Shown piece after piece: positions 42,812 to 51,670 of a DNA stretch of 64,000 nt. This DNA comes from an uncultured Alphaproteobacteria bacterium. Lineage in GTDB: Bacteria > Pseudomonadota > Alphaproteobacteria > Rs-D84. The DNA lies in the NCBI GenBank assembly GCA_934272785.1, contig CAKQSE010000003.1:1-64000 (forward strand). The letters run 5' to 3'. The position numbers and the translations under genes were made by a program. Every line of letters begins with the position of its first letter. Position 1 is the first letter of the stretch. The notes under the pieces were generated by a model. That model saw only the letters and a list, made by a program, of their open reading frames with translations. It did no database searches and was not told the DNA's origin.

Positions 42812-44041
42812 ATGAAAAAGCAAATGTCTTTGTTTATTTGGGCGGTTGCCATGCTGGGGATGAATCCCGTGCTGGCGGCGACAAACACGGGCGCACGCGC
42901 GGCATCCAGTGTTGATTTTTCGAACCAGCCGGCGACGCGTGCACGCACAAATGTGAATTATCAAAAATACCAGACACGCACAACCACGCGCACATATGAT
43001 TCCCAGGACGGCAAGAATATTTATTACACCCAGCCCCAGAATCGCAGCGCGCTGTATAAACAGTATGACGCGGGTCACACAACAAAAACGACAACTGTTC
43101 GCACAACACGCGCGGATACATATCGCAGTGAATTAAAACGTAAATATTTCTTGGCACACCCGTTCTTTCAGCCGTTGGGTGGCAAGTTTGGTTCGATAAC
43201 CGATTTGTCATATGGTATGAATTCGTATGATATTAAACTGACCCCACTGTCGGAATATGACATTTCTGATACCAAGGCAAAGTGGGATGGCAAACAGTTT
43301 TCAATCAAGGAAGATTTCAGTTATGGTATCACCGACCGTATCGCAGTGCTGGGGATGCTGCAATATGATTTCGCAAAATACAAATTTGATTGGTCAACCG
43401 CACCAGACGATGAAATGGATAACGATGATTTGAATCTGTTCGGTCTGGGTGGCCAGTGGCGTTTTATCGATAACGACAAATGGATTGCAACCGCATCTGC
43501 GTATTACCAGCACCAGAAAGATATTTCCAACAACTTTATTTTGGATGTCAAGGCTGGATACAAGATTTCGTCATCAACAATCTATGGTTTGGTGCGCGGT
43601 TGGTATGTTGACTTTGACGGTAATTCCTATGGCAATGGCATAGAGGGTAAAACCGAAGAGGGCAATGATTCCAGCATCTTTATCGCATACAAAACCGATG
43701 TTGACAGCGCGTTCTATGTCGAAGGTGGCCTGGGCGTGTTCAGTGTCCTGGACCAGGATTGGACATTTAACCTGGAAGCGTTGTTTGGCAGCTATGACTG
43801 GCACAACCAGGCGTCGTTAAAGGCGGCAATCGGTTGGCAGCCAAATGATTGGTTCGCATTGAACCTGTATGGCAAGACATCAATTTATGACAGTGCCGAT
43901 GACAAGACATTGGGTTATTGGGCATATGGTGCGTTGAATGCGTCGGGTGAACCGGTGTATCAATGGCAGCCGCATGGTGATGCCAAAATCAGCAATTATT
44001 CTGAAACAACATTTGGCTTGCAGGCAATATTCCAATTCTAG
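42812..44041 (+). CDS. Outer-membrane barrel protein
   Basis: A 409-aa exported protein with signal peptide ending LAAT. A Thr/Arg-rich N-terminal region (residues ~25-100) is followed by a C-terminal barrel of alternating strands ending in LQAIFQF with terminal Phe. The segments DFSYGITDRIAVLG and ETTFGLQ resemble those of the next gene (DLSYGINDRLALG), so the two are related. AAAAGGAG lies before the ATG. Function unknown. Confidence 0.75.
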   Translation: MKKQMSLFIWAVAMLGMNPVLAATNTGARAASSVDFSNQPATRARTNVNYQKYQTRTTTRTYDSQDGKNIYYTQPQNRSALYKQYDAGHTTKTTTVRTTRADTYRSELKRKYFLAHPFFQPLGGKFGSITDLSYGMNSYDIKLTPLSEYDISDTKAKWDGKQFSIKEDFSYGITDRIAVLGMLQYDFAKYKFDWSTAPDDEMDNDDLNLFGLGGQWRFIDNDKWIATASAYYQHQKDISNNFILDVKAGYKISSSTIYGLVRGWYVDFDGNSYGNGIEGKTEEGNDSSIFIAYKTDVDSAFYVEGGLGVFSVLDQDWTFNLEALFGSYDWHNQASLKAAIGWQPNDWFALNLYGKTSIYDSADDKTLGYWAYGALNASGEPVYQWQPHGDAKISNYSETTFGLQAIFQF

Positions 44042-44111
44042 TGAAATTGGATAAATATGGTCGGTGCGCGCATTGCGCGCCCGGCCGTGATTTTATGTGG
44101 GGATGATGGTG

Positions 44112-44834
44112 ATGCGTAAAATTTTGTCGTGTGTTTTTGTTTTGTTGTGCATGTTTGTCGGCGCGCCGGCGGTTGCGGATGACGCGATTTCGCGTGATAC
44201 GTCGGATCCGCTGTATATGCAGGGACACAAGGAAATTTTATCAAAATCAACATTGACATTTTGGGACAATATTTTACGTGCCGGCCAAGATTTATCATAT
44301 GGTATAAATGACCGTCTGGCATTGGGTGCGAATATTCATTACCAGTTGGATTTTGATGGTGACGAAGACGGATTTTCTGCGGCAGATTTTGGCGGTGTGT
44401 ATCGTTTGGCGCGCGCCGATGACAATGATGCGCGTATGGTGACGGACGCGCTGTTTGGGTTGCGGCTGGGTGGTTCGTCCCATGTGCGCACGCCGTATTT
44501 CGCAGATTCAACATACTACGCCGGATTGCGATTTGGTCGCCAGTGGGAACAGTTCACATTGGCAGGTACAATTAAATCCAGTTGGATTTTTGATGATACG
44601 CGCGGGATGTCATACATTGACATGACGCCCGAGGCATATTTTCGTATTGCCCCCGATATGCGTATCGGCATGGACTTTACATGGCGCAAGGCAACAAACC
44701 CGGATTATAACCAGGAATGGTTGGGGGGTAAATTTGTTCGCCAATACGGCCGCACGCAATACATTGGACACGTTGACTATGAATTCGAAAGCGATGATTT
44801 CCAGGTCGGTGCCCAGGTGAATATTTTATTCTGA
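44112..44834 (+). CDS. Outer-membrane barrel protein, smaller paralogue
   Basis: A ~240-aa exported protein: signal peptide RKILSCVFVLLCMFVGAPAVA, then barrel-like strands ending QVGAQVNILF with terminal Phe. DLSYGINDRLALGANIHYQLDF matches the pattern in the larger protein upstream. GTGGGG about 9 nt before the ATG at 44112 favours this start over the in-frame GTG at 44097 and ATGs at 44103 and 44106. It converges on rarA with almost no gap and no visible terminator. Confidence 0.72.
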   Translation: MRKILSCVFVLLCMFVGAPAVADDAISRDTSDPLYMQGHKEILSKSTLTFWDNILRAGQDLSYGINDRLALGANIHYQLDFDGDEDGFSAADFGGVYRLARADDNDARMVTDALFGLRLGGSSHVRTPYFADSTYYAGLRFGRQWEQFTLAGTIKSSWIFDDTRGMSYIDMTPEAYFRIAPDMRIGMDFTWRKATNPDYNQEWLGGKFVRQYGRTQYIGHVDYEFESDDFQVGAQVNILF

Positions 44835-44837
44835 TAT

Positions 44838-46118
44838 TTACTTTTTTGCGTTTAATTTTTCGCGCAGTGCGTCCCAATATTCCAAACGCTTTTTAATTTC
44901 GCGTTCAAATCCGCGTTCAACCGGGGTATAGAATTTTTGTCGCGGCATTGATTCTGGGAAACAATTTTGTCCGGAAAATCCAGATGCGGTATCCGGCTCG
45001 TAAATATACCCGGCACCATATCCCATATTTTTCATCATTTTTGTTGGTGCATTTAAAATATTCTTTGGTGGCATCAGGCTGCCAGTGGCGCGGGCCGCGG
45101 CATACGCCGCATTTTGTGCGCGATAATTTCCAACACTTTTTGGTGCGGTGCCCAGATAGATTACCAATTCGGTCAGGGCCAGGTCGCCTTCGGGACTGCC
45201 CATGCGTTCATACAATTGCCATGCGGCCAGTGCGATTTGCATTGCGTTTGGATCGGCCAGGCCGACATCTTCCATTGCGAAACGTGCCAGGCGTCGAAAC
45301 AGATACATTGGATCCTGGCCCGATGTCATCATGCGTGCCGTCCAATACAGTGCCGCGTCGGTATCCGATGCGCGCAGTGATTTATGCACGGCGGAAATTA
45401 AATTATAATGTTCGTCGCCCGACTTGTCGGACAGGGGCGCGCGCTTTTGCACGGCGGAATCCAGGCCATCTGAATCCAGAACATGCTTGAAATTCGCATT
45501 GATTAAATATTCAATTGTGTTCAGCAAGAATCGCGCATCGCCATCGGCAATATCGGCCAAGTGATTACGTGCATCTTCGTTTAATGGTAATTTTTTGCCC
45601 GTAAATTTTTCGGCACGATTTATCAATTCCATTAAATCATCGTGTGACAATCCCGCCAGCACGCCAACATGGCACCGCGACAGTAACGCGTTGTTTAAAT
45701 TAAAACTGGGGTTTTCGGTGGTCGCACCCATGAATACAACCGTGCCATCTTCCAGATAGGGCAGTAATGTATCCTGTTGCGTTTTGTTGAAACGGTGTAT
45801 TTCGTCAATAAATAATAATGTGTTGCGCCCCAGGTTGCGATTTAATTTCGCGGTCTCCATTGCCTTTTTTATATCGGCCGTGCCAGAAAACACCGCAGAC
45901 ATCGGCACAAAATCCATATCCACCGAATTGGCCAACGCGCGCGCGATTGTGGTTTTGCCACACCCCGGCGGTCCCCACAAAATCAGATTTGATAATTTGT
46001 GATTATCAACCATACGGCGCACCAGGCCGTTTTCACCCAGTAATTGCACCTGACCGATGACGTCGTCAACGGTCTGGGGGCGCATTAAATCGGCAAGTGG
46101 TCTGGTGTCGTTTGGCAT
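44838..46118 (-). CDS. rarA: Replication-associated recombination protein RarA (MgsA)
   Basis: RarA is an AAA+ ATPase acting at stalled replication forks. The 426-aa product has Walker A GPPGCGKTT, Walker B LLFIDEIHRFN, sensor 1 GATTENPSF, the arginine-finger region LLSRCHV, and the C-terminal tetramerization domain (ALYWTARMMTSGQDP, LYLFRRLARFA-like). Length is normal. Confidence 0.94.
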   Translation of the reverse strand: MPNDTRPLADLMRPQTVDDVIGQVQLLGENGLVRRMVDNHKLSNLILWGPPGCGKTTIARALANSVDMDFVPMSAVFSGTADIKKAMETAKLNRNLGRNTLLFIDEIHRFNKTQQDTLLPYLEDGTVVFMGATTENPSFNLNNALLSRCHVGVLAGLSHDDLMELINRAEKFTGKKLPLNEDARNHLADIADGDARFLLNTIEYLINANFKHVLDSDGLDSAVQKRAPLSDKSGDEHYNLISAVHKSLRASDTDAALYWTARMMTSGQDPMYLFRRLARFAMEDVGLADPNAMQIALAAWQLYERMGSPEGDLALTELVIYLGTAPKSVGNYRAQNAAYAAARATGSLMPPKNILNAPTKMMKNMGYGAGYIYEPDTASGFSGQNCFPESMPRQKFYTPVERGFEREIKKRLEYWDALREKLNAKK

Positions 46119-46160
46119 TTTGTATTTGTTTTACTTTGATTTTATTTATTGTTTATTTTG

Positions 46161-46169
46161 TGGTATAAT
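46161..46169 (+). promoter_or_regulatory. Extended -10 promoter of the MucR-like gene
   Basis: TGGTATAAT, 31 nt before the TTG start; it lies inside a longer but unlikely reading of the gene. Confidence 0.5.
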
Positions 46170-46199
46170 AACTGTATTAGAAATCCAAGGGATTATCAA

Positions 46200-46574
46200 T
46201 TGATAAATAACGATAAAAATTCTGACTTTACATTGGCGGTCGCGAACCTGGCGGCGGCGGCAATTGCGGCAAATCCGGGGTTGACGATGACGGCGGCGGT
46301 TGCGGCAGCGCGTGAAACTTTGCGCGGGGCGTCGGCAACACCGGCCCAGATCGCGGCATCGGTCCGATCGGATAAAATTCAATGTCTGGAAGATGGCACC
46401 TGGCACATAATGTTGCGCCGGTATATTCGTCGTAAATTTAATATGACACCGGACGCGTATCGTGAAAAGTGGGGGCTGCCGGCGGACTATCCATTTGTTG
46501 CGCCGAACTATGCATTACATCGTTCCAAGATTGCCAAGAAATCAGGCCTGGGGAAAACAAAGCGGGGAAAATAA
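46200..46574 (+). CDS. MucR/Ros-family regulator with degenerate zinc site
   Basis: A 124-aa protein. The C-terminal half has the family signature: SVRSDKIQCLEDG, then MTPDAYREKWGLPADYPFVAPNYALHRS and GLGK. MucR proteins are global H-NS-like regulators in alphaproteobacteria. Only one of the usual zinc ligands remains (C in CLED); the His pair is replaced by Tyr and basic residues. The N-terminus is Ala-rich and probably helical. I chose the TTG at 46200, with AAGGGA 7 nt upstream, because earlier starts lie in the promoter. It ends 2 nt before the lysozyme-TPR gene. Confidence 0.75.
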   Translation: MINNDKNSDFTLAVANLAAAAIAANPGLTMTAAVAAARETLRGASATPAQIAASVRSDKIQCLEDGTWHIMLRRYIRRKFNMTPDAYREKWGLPADYPFVAPNYALHRSKIAKKSGLGKTKRGK

Positions 46575-46576
46575 AA

Positions 46577-48463
46577 ATGTCTGAAAAATTTAGAAAGGTC
46601 GTAAATGCACCACACCGCGCGATGGGAAAACTGACCAAGAAAATTGCGCAATCGGATGCGAACGCATTTGTGCGTGCCACCGGTATGACGACAACGGCAT
46701 TATTTCAATTTCTGTTGTGGGCGACGAAATATGCGACGCTGGACAACCACTTGTTGCGCGCGCTGGAACGCAGAAATGCAAACAAGAAAATTGCAAAAAA
46801 CAAAAACGGGGGAAATAAAAAGATGTCTGAATTTTCAAAAAAATATCCAAATTTATCGGCGCATTTATTGTATTACCTGATGTTTGCAATGACATTGGGT
46901 GGCGTCAAGACGGCACGTGATAACATGAATAGCATTGCCCATGTCGAACCCCAACAAATTCATATTGCACAGCCCATCACCCACGCACAACCAAATACGT
47001 ATGGCGCGTATCTGGAACGTATGCGTCCAATTACGCCGTTTTTGATTGCGGACCTGTTGGCCAAAGAAGGGGTCAAGGTTGATGAAAAAACAGGTCTGCA
47101 TATCCCATACAAGGACAGCCGTGGTGTTTGGACAATTGGATTTGGGTCGACAATGTTGTCTGATGGCACCAGGGTGACCAAGGACACAAAACCAATCACA
47201 ACGCAACAGGCATATGATTTGGCAAAGTGGCACCTGGAACATGGCGAAACGTATTTTACAATGTATTGTTATGATGTCGCGATGGAAGGCGTCAATATCA
47301 ACACCACGGCCGAGGCCCGGACCATGGCGTCGGTTATATATAATGCCGGAACCAAGGTTATAGAGAATCCACGTGACAGAAGTCATCGTGAGCGTTTTGA
47401 ACTGTTACGCCAAGATTTTAAAAAGTATGGAACAAATATGCCAGACAGCCTGGTGCGCCAGCGTTTCGCGGAACACCCGATAAAGGCAGAAACCAGTTTG
47501 GGGCGCGCATGGTTGCATGGCAAAAGTCCCAAGGTTGTCGCGGGCCGTATTGGAAATTTCCTGGCCGGGGGGGCGGGGCTGCGTTGGCGTCGCTGGTTAG
47601 AGGCAGGTGTGTTGACCGGGGATGTGACGCCCGAAATGTTGATGAATTGCCCGATGGGCGGAATGCCTGAATTCTATTACCTGGTTGGTGGTGACAAGGC
47701 AAAATTCTTTACCGGTGACGAAGAACATCGCACGGTAAATCGCCAGCTGTATAAAGAGTGGTATAAATGGTTAAAAAATCCTGTTGATCGCCATGGAAAC
47801 TCTATGGCCAATAAGCCCAAGGTCAAGGATTTCTTGCCCCAAGATATTCAACTGTTGTGTCAGAACAATAAATGCGAATTGGGTGCGGATATAAATATGT
47901 ATGCCCAACAACAGACGCCGCGCAAAACAACGCCTGCACCGGTTGTGCGTGATGCCGCGATAGCTCCGGTAAATTATGATGATATGCGCGCCAGTGCAGA
48001 CGCCGCATACAGAAATGGTAATTACCAGGACGCGTCCCAGAAATATTTGACATTGATTGAGGCGTCGCCAAATGATGCAAGTCTGCGTAACGATATTGCC
48101 GCGACGTATAACAAAATGGCGCAATATGATAATGCAATAACCCAATCGCGTGATGTGATAACACGTATCAAGGATAAACGGCAATTTGGTGCCGCGTATT
48201 ATAACGCCGGGTTTGCCTATGAACAAAAGGGCGATTTACAGCGGGCGTTATCTAACTATAAATTGGCGGTGGCCAATGGCAACAAACGGGTGCAACGTGA
48301 TGTTACGCGTGTTACCCAACTGGCCCAGAGAAGGGGCGCGGTAAAAAATTCGCGTAGTAAAAATTTGGCATTTAATTCGGGGACAGAAAAAGTTAAAAAA
48401 TCTGCCACCATAAAAATGCGCAATGTGCACGATTTGGCCGCACGCGACGATTATACTGCATAA
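46577..48463 (+). CDS. GH24-type lysozyme fused to TPR repeats
   Basis: A 628-aa protein. After a basic N-terminus with one or two hydrophobic segments (residues ~45-55 and ~105-120) comes a T4-type lysozyme domain around residues 150-350, with LLAKEG (candidate catalytic Glu) and YKDSRGVWTIGFGS. A linker then leads to about three TPR-like repeats (residues ~480-580, e.g. AYRNGNYQDASQKYL and GDLQRALSNYKLA) and a basic tail. GGGGAAA precedes the ATG. No holin or phage gene is near, so a cell-wall role tied to the MucR-like gene is more likely than prophage lysis. Confidence 0.75.
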   Translation: MSEKFRKVVNAPHRAMGKLTKKIAQSDANAFVRATGMTTTALFQFLLWATKYATLDNHLLRALERRNANKKIAKNKNGGNKKMSEFSKKYPNLSAHLLYYLMFAMTLGGVKTARDNMNSIAHVEPQQIHIAQPITHAQPNTYGAYLERMRPITPFLIADLLAKEGVKVDEKTGLHIPYKDSRGVWTIGFGSTMLSDGTRVTKDTKPITTQQAYDLAKWHLEHGETYFTMYCYDVAMEGVNINTTAEARTMASVIYNAGTKVIENPRDRSHRERFELLRQDFKKYGTNMPDSLVRQRFAEHPIKAETSLGRAWLHGKSPKVVAGRIGNFLAGGAGLRWRRWLEAGVLTGDVTPEMLMNCPMGGMPEFYYLVGGDKAKFFTGDEEHRTVNRQLYKEWYKWLKNPVDRHGNSMANKPKVKDFLPQDIQLLCQNNKCELGADINMYAQQQTPRKTTPAPVVRDAAIAPVNYDDMRASADAAYRNGNYQDASQKYLTLIEASPNDASLRNDIAATYNKMAQYDNAITQSRDVITRIKDKRQFGAAYYNAGFAYEQKGDLQRALSNYKLAVANGNKRVQRDVTRVTQLAQRRGAVKNSRSKNLAFNSGTEKVKKSATIKMRNVHDLAARDDYTA

Positions 48464-48486
48464 AAAAATTCAGGGTAAAAATTCAA

Positions 48487-50496
48487 ATGAAAGTGTATGT
48501 AAATTACAACGATATGCGTTGGAAAAAATATAAAATTGATTTTGAAAAAATTGTGCGTATGGCACTGGGCAATTCGCACAAATCGGCCGAGGTTTCAATT
48601 ACCTTGACCGATGATACAGAAATCCACGCGTTAAATCGTCAATATCGCGGCATTGATAAACCAACAAATGTTTTGTCGTTTGAATTGGGGGATCCGATAT
48701 TGTTGGGTGATATTTACATATCGTTGGATACGGTTGCAGCCCAGGCCGCGGCGGCGGGAATTTCGGTCGCGGAACATACGGCGCATATGGTTGTGCACGG
48801 CACATTGCATTTGATGGGGTATGACCATATTACCGATGACCAGGCGGCGGTGATGGAACCCCTGGAAATAAAAATTATGGAAAAATTGGGATACAAAAAT
48901 CCATATGCCGGCGAAGAAGAAGTCGCGCCGTGCGCGGACGCGAAATGTTGTCCGGGGGCGGGGCTGGTTGCGTTTTTGCGGCGCATGCGTCTGCGTCCAA
49001 ATGGTTGGGTGCAATATGTTTTGATGGGCGTGCTGGGCGCGATTGCGGCATTGGGATTCGCGCCGTTTAATTTATGGTTCCTGGCAATTGGTGCGATTGG
49101 TGCGGCATATTGGATAATGGCGCGTGGCGGCGATGATAATGCGGGCGCACCCCGTTTGTGGTTGCGGGCAATGCCGTTTGGCGCGACATACAGTCTGGCC
49201 ATGTTTTGGTGGACATTGCATTCAATATATGTTGTCCCTGAATTACAGGCCCAGTTTGCAATTTGGACAATCCCCAGTCTGGTTGGTATTGCGTTGTTTG
49301 GGGCGGTCGTATTTGTGTGGCCATTTGTTATGGCGGTGCGTGCGCGCGTGGCAGACGCGGCGCGACCATTTGTATTCGCCGGCACCTGGACACTGGTTTT
49401 ATGGTTGCGCGAGTGGTTCTGTTCCGGTTTCCCATGGAATCCGATTGCGAATATCACATTGCCGATGCCGGTGATTGCAAATTCTATGTCATTGTGGGGG
49501 GCGTTGGGACTGACGTTTGTTATGTTGGGATTGGTTGCCGGGGCGGTTGAAATGTTGCGAAAAAAATCGCGCGCACCATTTTTTGTGTTCCTGATAATCG
49601 CGCTATGTGGGGCGGGCTGGGGCATACACAATATTGGCATGTCAAAATGTGATGACGCGTCTGCCGCGCGTCCGGTTATCAGAATTGTCCAACCGGCCCA
49701 GTCCCAGTCAACAAAAATGCAATACTCGTCGCGCGCCGATCGTATTGCCCAGGCCGAACGTAATGTTCAAAATCTGGTCGCGTTGGCACGTGATGACGCA
49801 ACGCCTGATTTAATTGTTTTCCCAGAAACAACATATCCGTTTGCAATGATTGATGCTGATATGCCGTTGTCTGGCGCGCTGTCGCGGCCAATTGTGATTG
49901 GCGCGACATCTGTCACAGGTGGCAATATTTACAATTCAATGATTGTCGCAAATTCCACCGGCACGGTTACCGATGTTTATCATAAATCACACCTGGTGCC
50001 GTTTGGCGAATACAGTCCGTTTGGCATAATGCCGTCGCCGGCGAATCTGACCGCCGGGGGTGGGGCGCGTGTTATTACGATGAATCTGGACAGTGGGGAA
50101 TTCAGCTTTGTCCCGGCAATTTGTTACGAGATAATATTTACCGATTCGTTGGTGCCACGTGGGGCGACGGTTGATGCAATCGTGAACATAACAAATGATA
50201 ATTGGTTTGGTGCAACGCCCGGCACGTTCCAGCATTTGGATATGGTGCGTCGTTATGCGATTGAAAGCGGGCTGCCAATTGTGCGGGCAAATTATTCTGG
50301 AATCAGTGCGTTTGTTGCCGCCGACGGTGAAATTATTTCGCAAATTGATATCGCCGCGGCCGGCGCGATGGATGGGGTTGTGTGTGGTGCACACAAAACG
50401 CCGTATCGATATGTTGGGCGTGATGGCATGCTGATTATAATCCTGGCATTTGCCGCATGCGGCGCAATGTTGTTTGGTAATAAAAAAGGTCGGTAA
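48487..50496 (+). CDS. Fusion of endoribonuclease YbeY and apolipoprotein N-acyltransferase Lnt
   Basis: One 669-aa reading frame. Residues ~1-140 are YbeY, with the metal motif HGTLHLMGYDH; YbeY matures 16S rRNA 3' ends. A short linker (~140-165, with Cys and acidic residues) leads into Lnt: several membrane helices (~175-385) and then the nitrilase-like domain. That domain keeps the catalytic Glu (FPETTYPF), Lys (YHKSHLVPFGEY) and Cys (PAICYEIIF). Lnt adds the third acyl chain to lipoproteins. In many alphaproteobacteria ybeY, corC and lnt are separate neighbours; here corC is missing and the two are joined in frame. Both parts look active. Confidence 0.9.
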   Translation: MKVYVNYNDMRWKKYKIDFEKIVRMALGNSHKSAEVSITLTDDTEIHALNRQYRGIDKPTNVLSFELGDPILLGDIYISLDTVAAQAAAAGISVAEHTAHMVVHGTLHLMGYDHITDDQAAVMEPLEIKIMEKLGYKNPYAGEEEVAPCADAKCCPGAGLVAFLRRMRLRPNGWVQYVLMGVLGAIAALGFAPFNLWFLAIGAIGAAYWIMARGGDDNAGAPRLWLRAMPFGATYSLAMFWWTLHSIYVVPELQAQFAIWTIPSLVGIALFGAVVFVWPFVMAVRARVADAARPFVFAGTWTLVLWLREWFCSGFPWNPIANITLPMPVIANSMSLWGALGLTFVMLGLVAGAVEMLRKKSRAPFFVFLIIALCGAGWGIHNIGMSKCDDASAARPVIRIVQPAQSQSTKMQYSSRADRIAQAERNVQNLVALARDDATPDLIVFPETTYPFAMIDADMPLSGALSRPIVIGATSVTGGNIYNSMIVANSTGTVTDVYHKSHLVPFGEYSPFGIMPSPANLTAGGGARVITMNLDSGEFSFVPAICYEIIFTDSLVPRGATVDAIVNITNDNWFGATPGTFQHLDMVRRYAIESGLPIVRANYSGISAFVAADGEIISQIDIAAAGAMDGVVCGAHKTPYRYVGRDGMLIIILAFAACGAMLFGNKKGR

Positions 50497-50510
50497 AAAC
50501 ACCGGCCCAT

Positions 50511-50708
50511 TTATTTATAATTTTTCAAAACCCATACGCGTATCGCAGATGACAGATTCTGGGTCGCGCGCGATTTATCAATTTCATTTATTATCGCGCT
50601 GACCGTTCTGGATTGGCGGGTCGCGATGGCGCGCAACGCATCAATGAATTCTGATTCCAGCGATATGCTGGTATGATGCCCGGACAAAGAAACAGAAATT
50701 TTTTTCAT
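50511..50708 (-). CDS. Ribbon-helix-helix domain protein (RHH_4 type)
   Basis: A 65-aa protein matching the small alphaproteobacterial RHH_4 family: SVSLSGHHTSISLESEFIDALRAIA, then NLSSAIRVWVL. Such proteins are likely DNA-binding or partner-binding dimers; no specific target is known. It lies 3 nt after the preceding gene of the same strand, so it is the last gene of the 52569-50511 operon. A weak GC-rich hairpin lies between its stop and the end of the Lnt gene. Confidence 0.75.
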   Translation of the reverse strand: MKKISVSLSGHHTSISLESEFIDALRAIATRQSRTVSAIINEIDKSRATQNLSSAIRVWVLKNYK

Positions 50709-50711
50709 GGA

Positions 50712-51152
50712 TTAAAATTTTCCCCCCAGCAAACAATCAGACATTGCGCGATATGGATTATCATATTTTCGCAGCACCCCCAGGTTCAGGTTATCCAACA
50801 TCATGCATGTTCCAAATGAATCAAACGCAAACCAGAACAGGTCGTTGCGTCCGAACAGTGTCAATCCGCGCAGTTTCTTTATCCCCGCCAATTCGCGATT
50901 TACCGATACGATGTCTGGGACAGGAAACTTTGCCCCACGTGCAAATTCGGTCACGCCAAAAATATATCCGTTACCCATATTTATTGTGTCGGCGGTTTTA
51001 TACATATCCAATAAAAATGTTGGCAACATTGCCGCACGTAAATTTTGCAGTGCCGTATTGGCCAACGCGATTGCGCGCACAGGTGCGGCGGGTGCAATTA
51101 TTGCACCCCGCGATTTCATTGCCGATAAAAATTCATCACATGTTGATGACAT
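50712..51152 (-). CDS. Unknown small protein, possibly SUKH/YrhA-like
   Basis: A 146-aa soluble protein. The region GNGYIFGVTEFARGAKFPVPDIVSVNRELAG and LFGRNDLFWFAFDSFG vaguely resembles SUKH/YrhA-type domains, but this is weak. No signal peptide or membrane helix. It sits between unknown genes of one operon (11 nt after the previous, 3 nt before the RHH gene). Confidence 0.5.
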   Translation of the reverse strand: MSSTCDEFLSAMKSRGAIIAPAAPVRAIALANTALQNLRAAMLPTFLLDMYKTADTINMGNGYIFGVTEFARGAKFPVPDIVSVNRELAGIKKLRGLTLFGRNDLFWFAFDSFGTCMMLDNLNLGVLRKYDNPYRAMSDCLLGGKF

Positions 51153-51163
51153 AATTTTTCCTG

Positions 51164-51670
51164 TTATTCCATACCGCGCGCACTGGCCATTTGGGCCGCC
51201 ATTTGTGATAATCTGTCCTCGGTCGCGTTACCGCCATCGCCACCGCCCGCAGTATGTGCGGGGACATATATTTTCTTGGCGGGATTCGGCAACCAAATCA
51301 TATCGTTACCAGATTGTTCAATAATCAGTCGGTCCATATTATGCGCGTGCGGAAATGTCTGGCACATGAACAGATTTTCCAGACCGAGTTTCCCGCCCCA
51401 TACCAATGGAATCCGAAAACGGAACGACATATTATCGGGCAGGCGCGTTCCCATAACCAACCCCATAAATTCGTCCTGGGTTAAATTCATAAATGCCAAA
51501 GTGTCAACCGAATCGGTCAGGGTCTGCATAAATTCATGTGTCAATGTTTTGTAACGCGCAAACCAATTTGGGTCAACCGGCACCAGCACAGGACGATGAC
51601 ACACCAACGGAATATCGTCGATATTCAGTTCGCGTGCGCGTCGCATTGCGGTATCTTGTGACCATTGCAT
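51164..51670 (-). CDS. Unknown protein of a lineage-specific operon
   Basis: A 168-aa soluble protein with several His and aromatic residues (FMCQTFPHAHNMDRLII) and a Gly-rich stretch near the end (AGGGDGGNA). I do not recognise a family. Its start overlaps the stop of the membrane-anchored gene by one base, so the two are translated together. Confidence 0.5.
   Translation of the reverse strand: MQWSQDTAMRRARELNIDDIPLVCHRPVLVPVDPNWFARYKTLTHEFMQTLTDSVDTLAFMNLTQDEFMGLVMGTRLPDNMSFRFRIPLVWGGKLGLENLFMCQTFPHAHNMDRLIIEQSGNDMIWLPNPAKKIYVPAHTAGGGDGGNATEDRLSQMAAQMASARGME

Noticed and set aside
46577..48463. Prophage lysis gene
   Set aside because: The lysozyme domain is phage-type, but the TPR fusion, the MucR-like partner and the absence of any phage gene nearby argue against a prophage.
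48714..49640. 308-aa open frame antisense to the YbeY-Lnt gene
   Set aside because: Shadow of a conserved gene; composition rich in Asn, Pro and Ala, with no recognisable domain.
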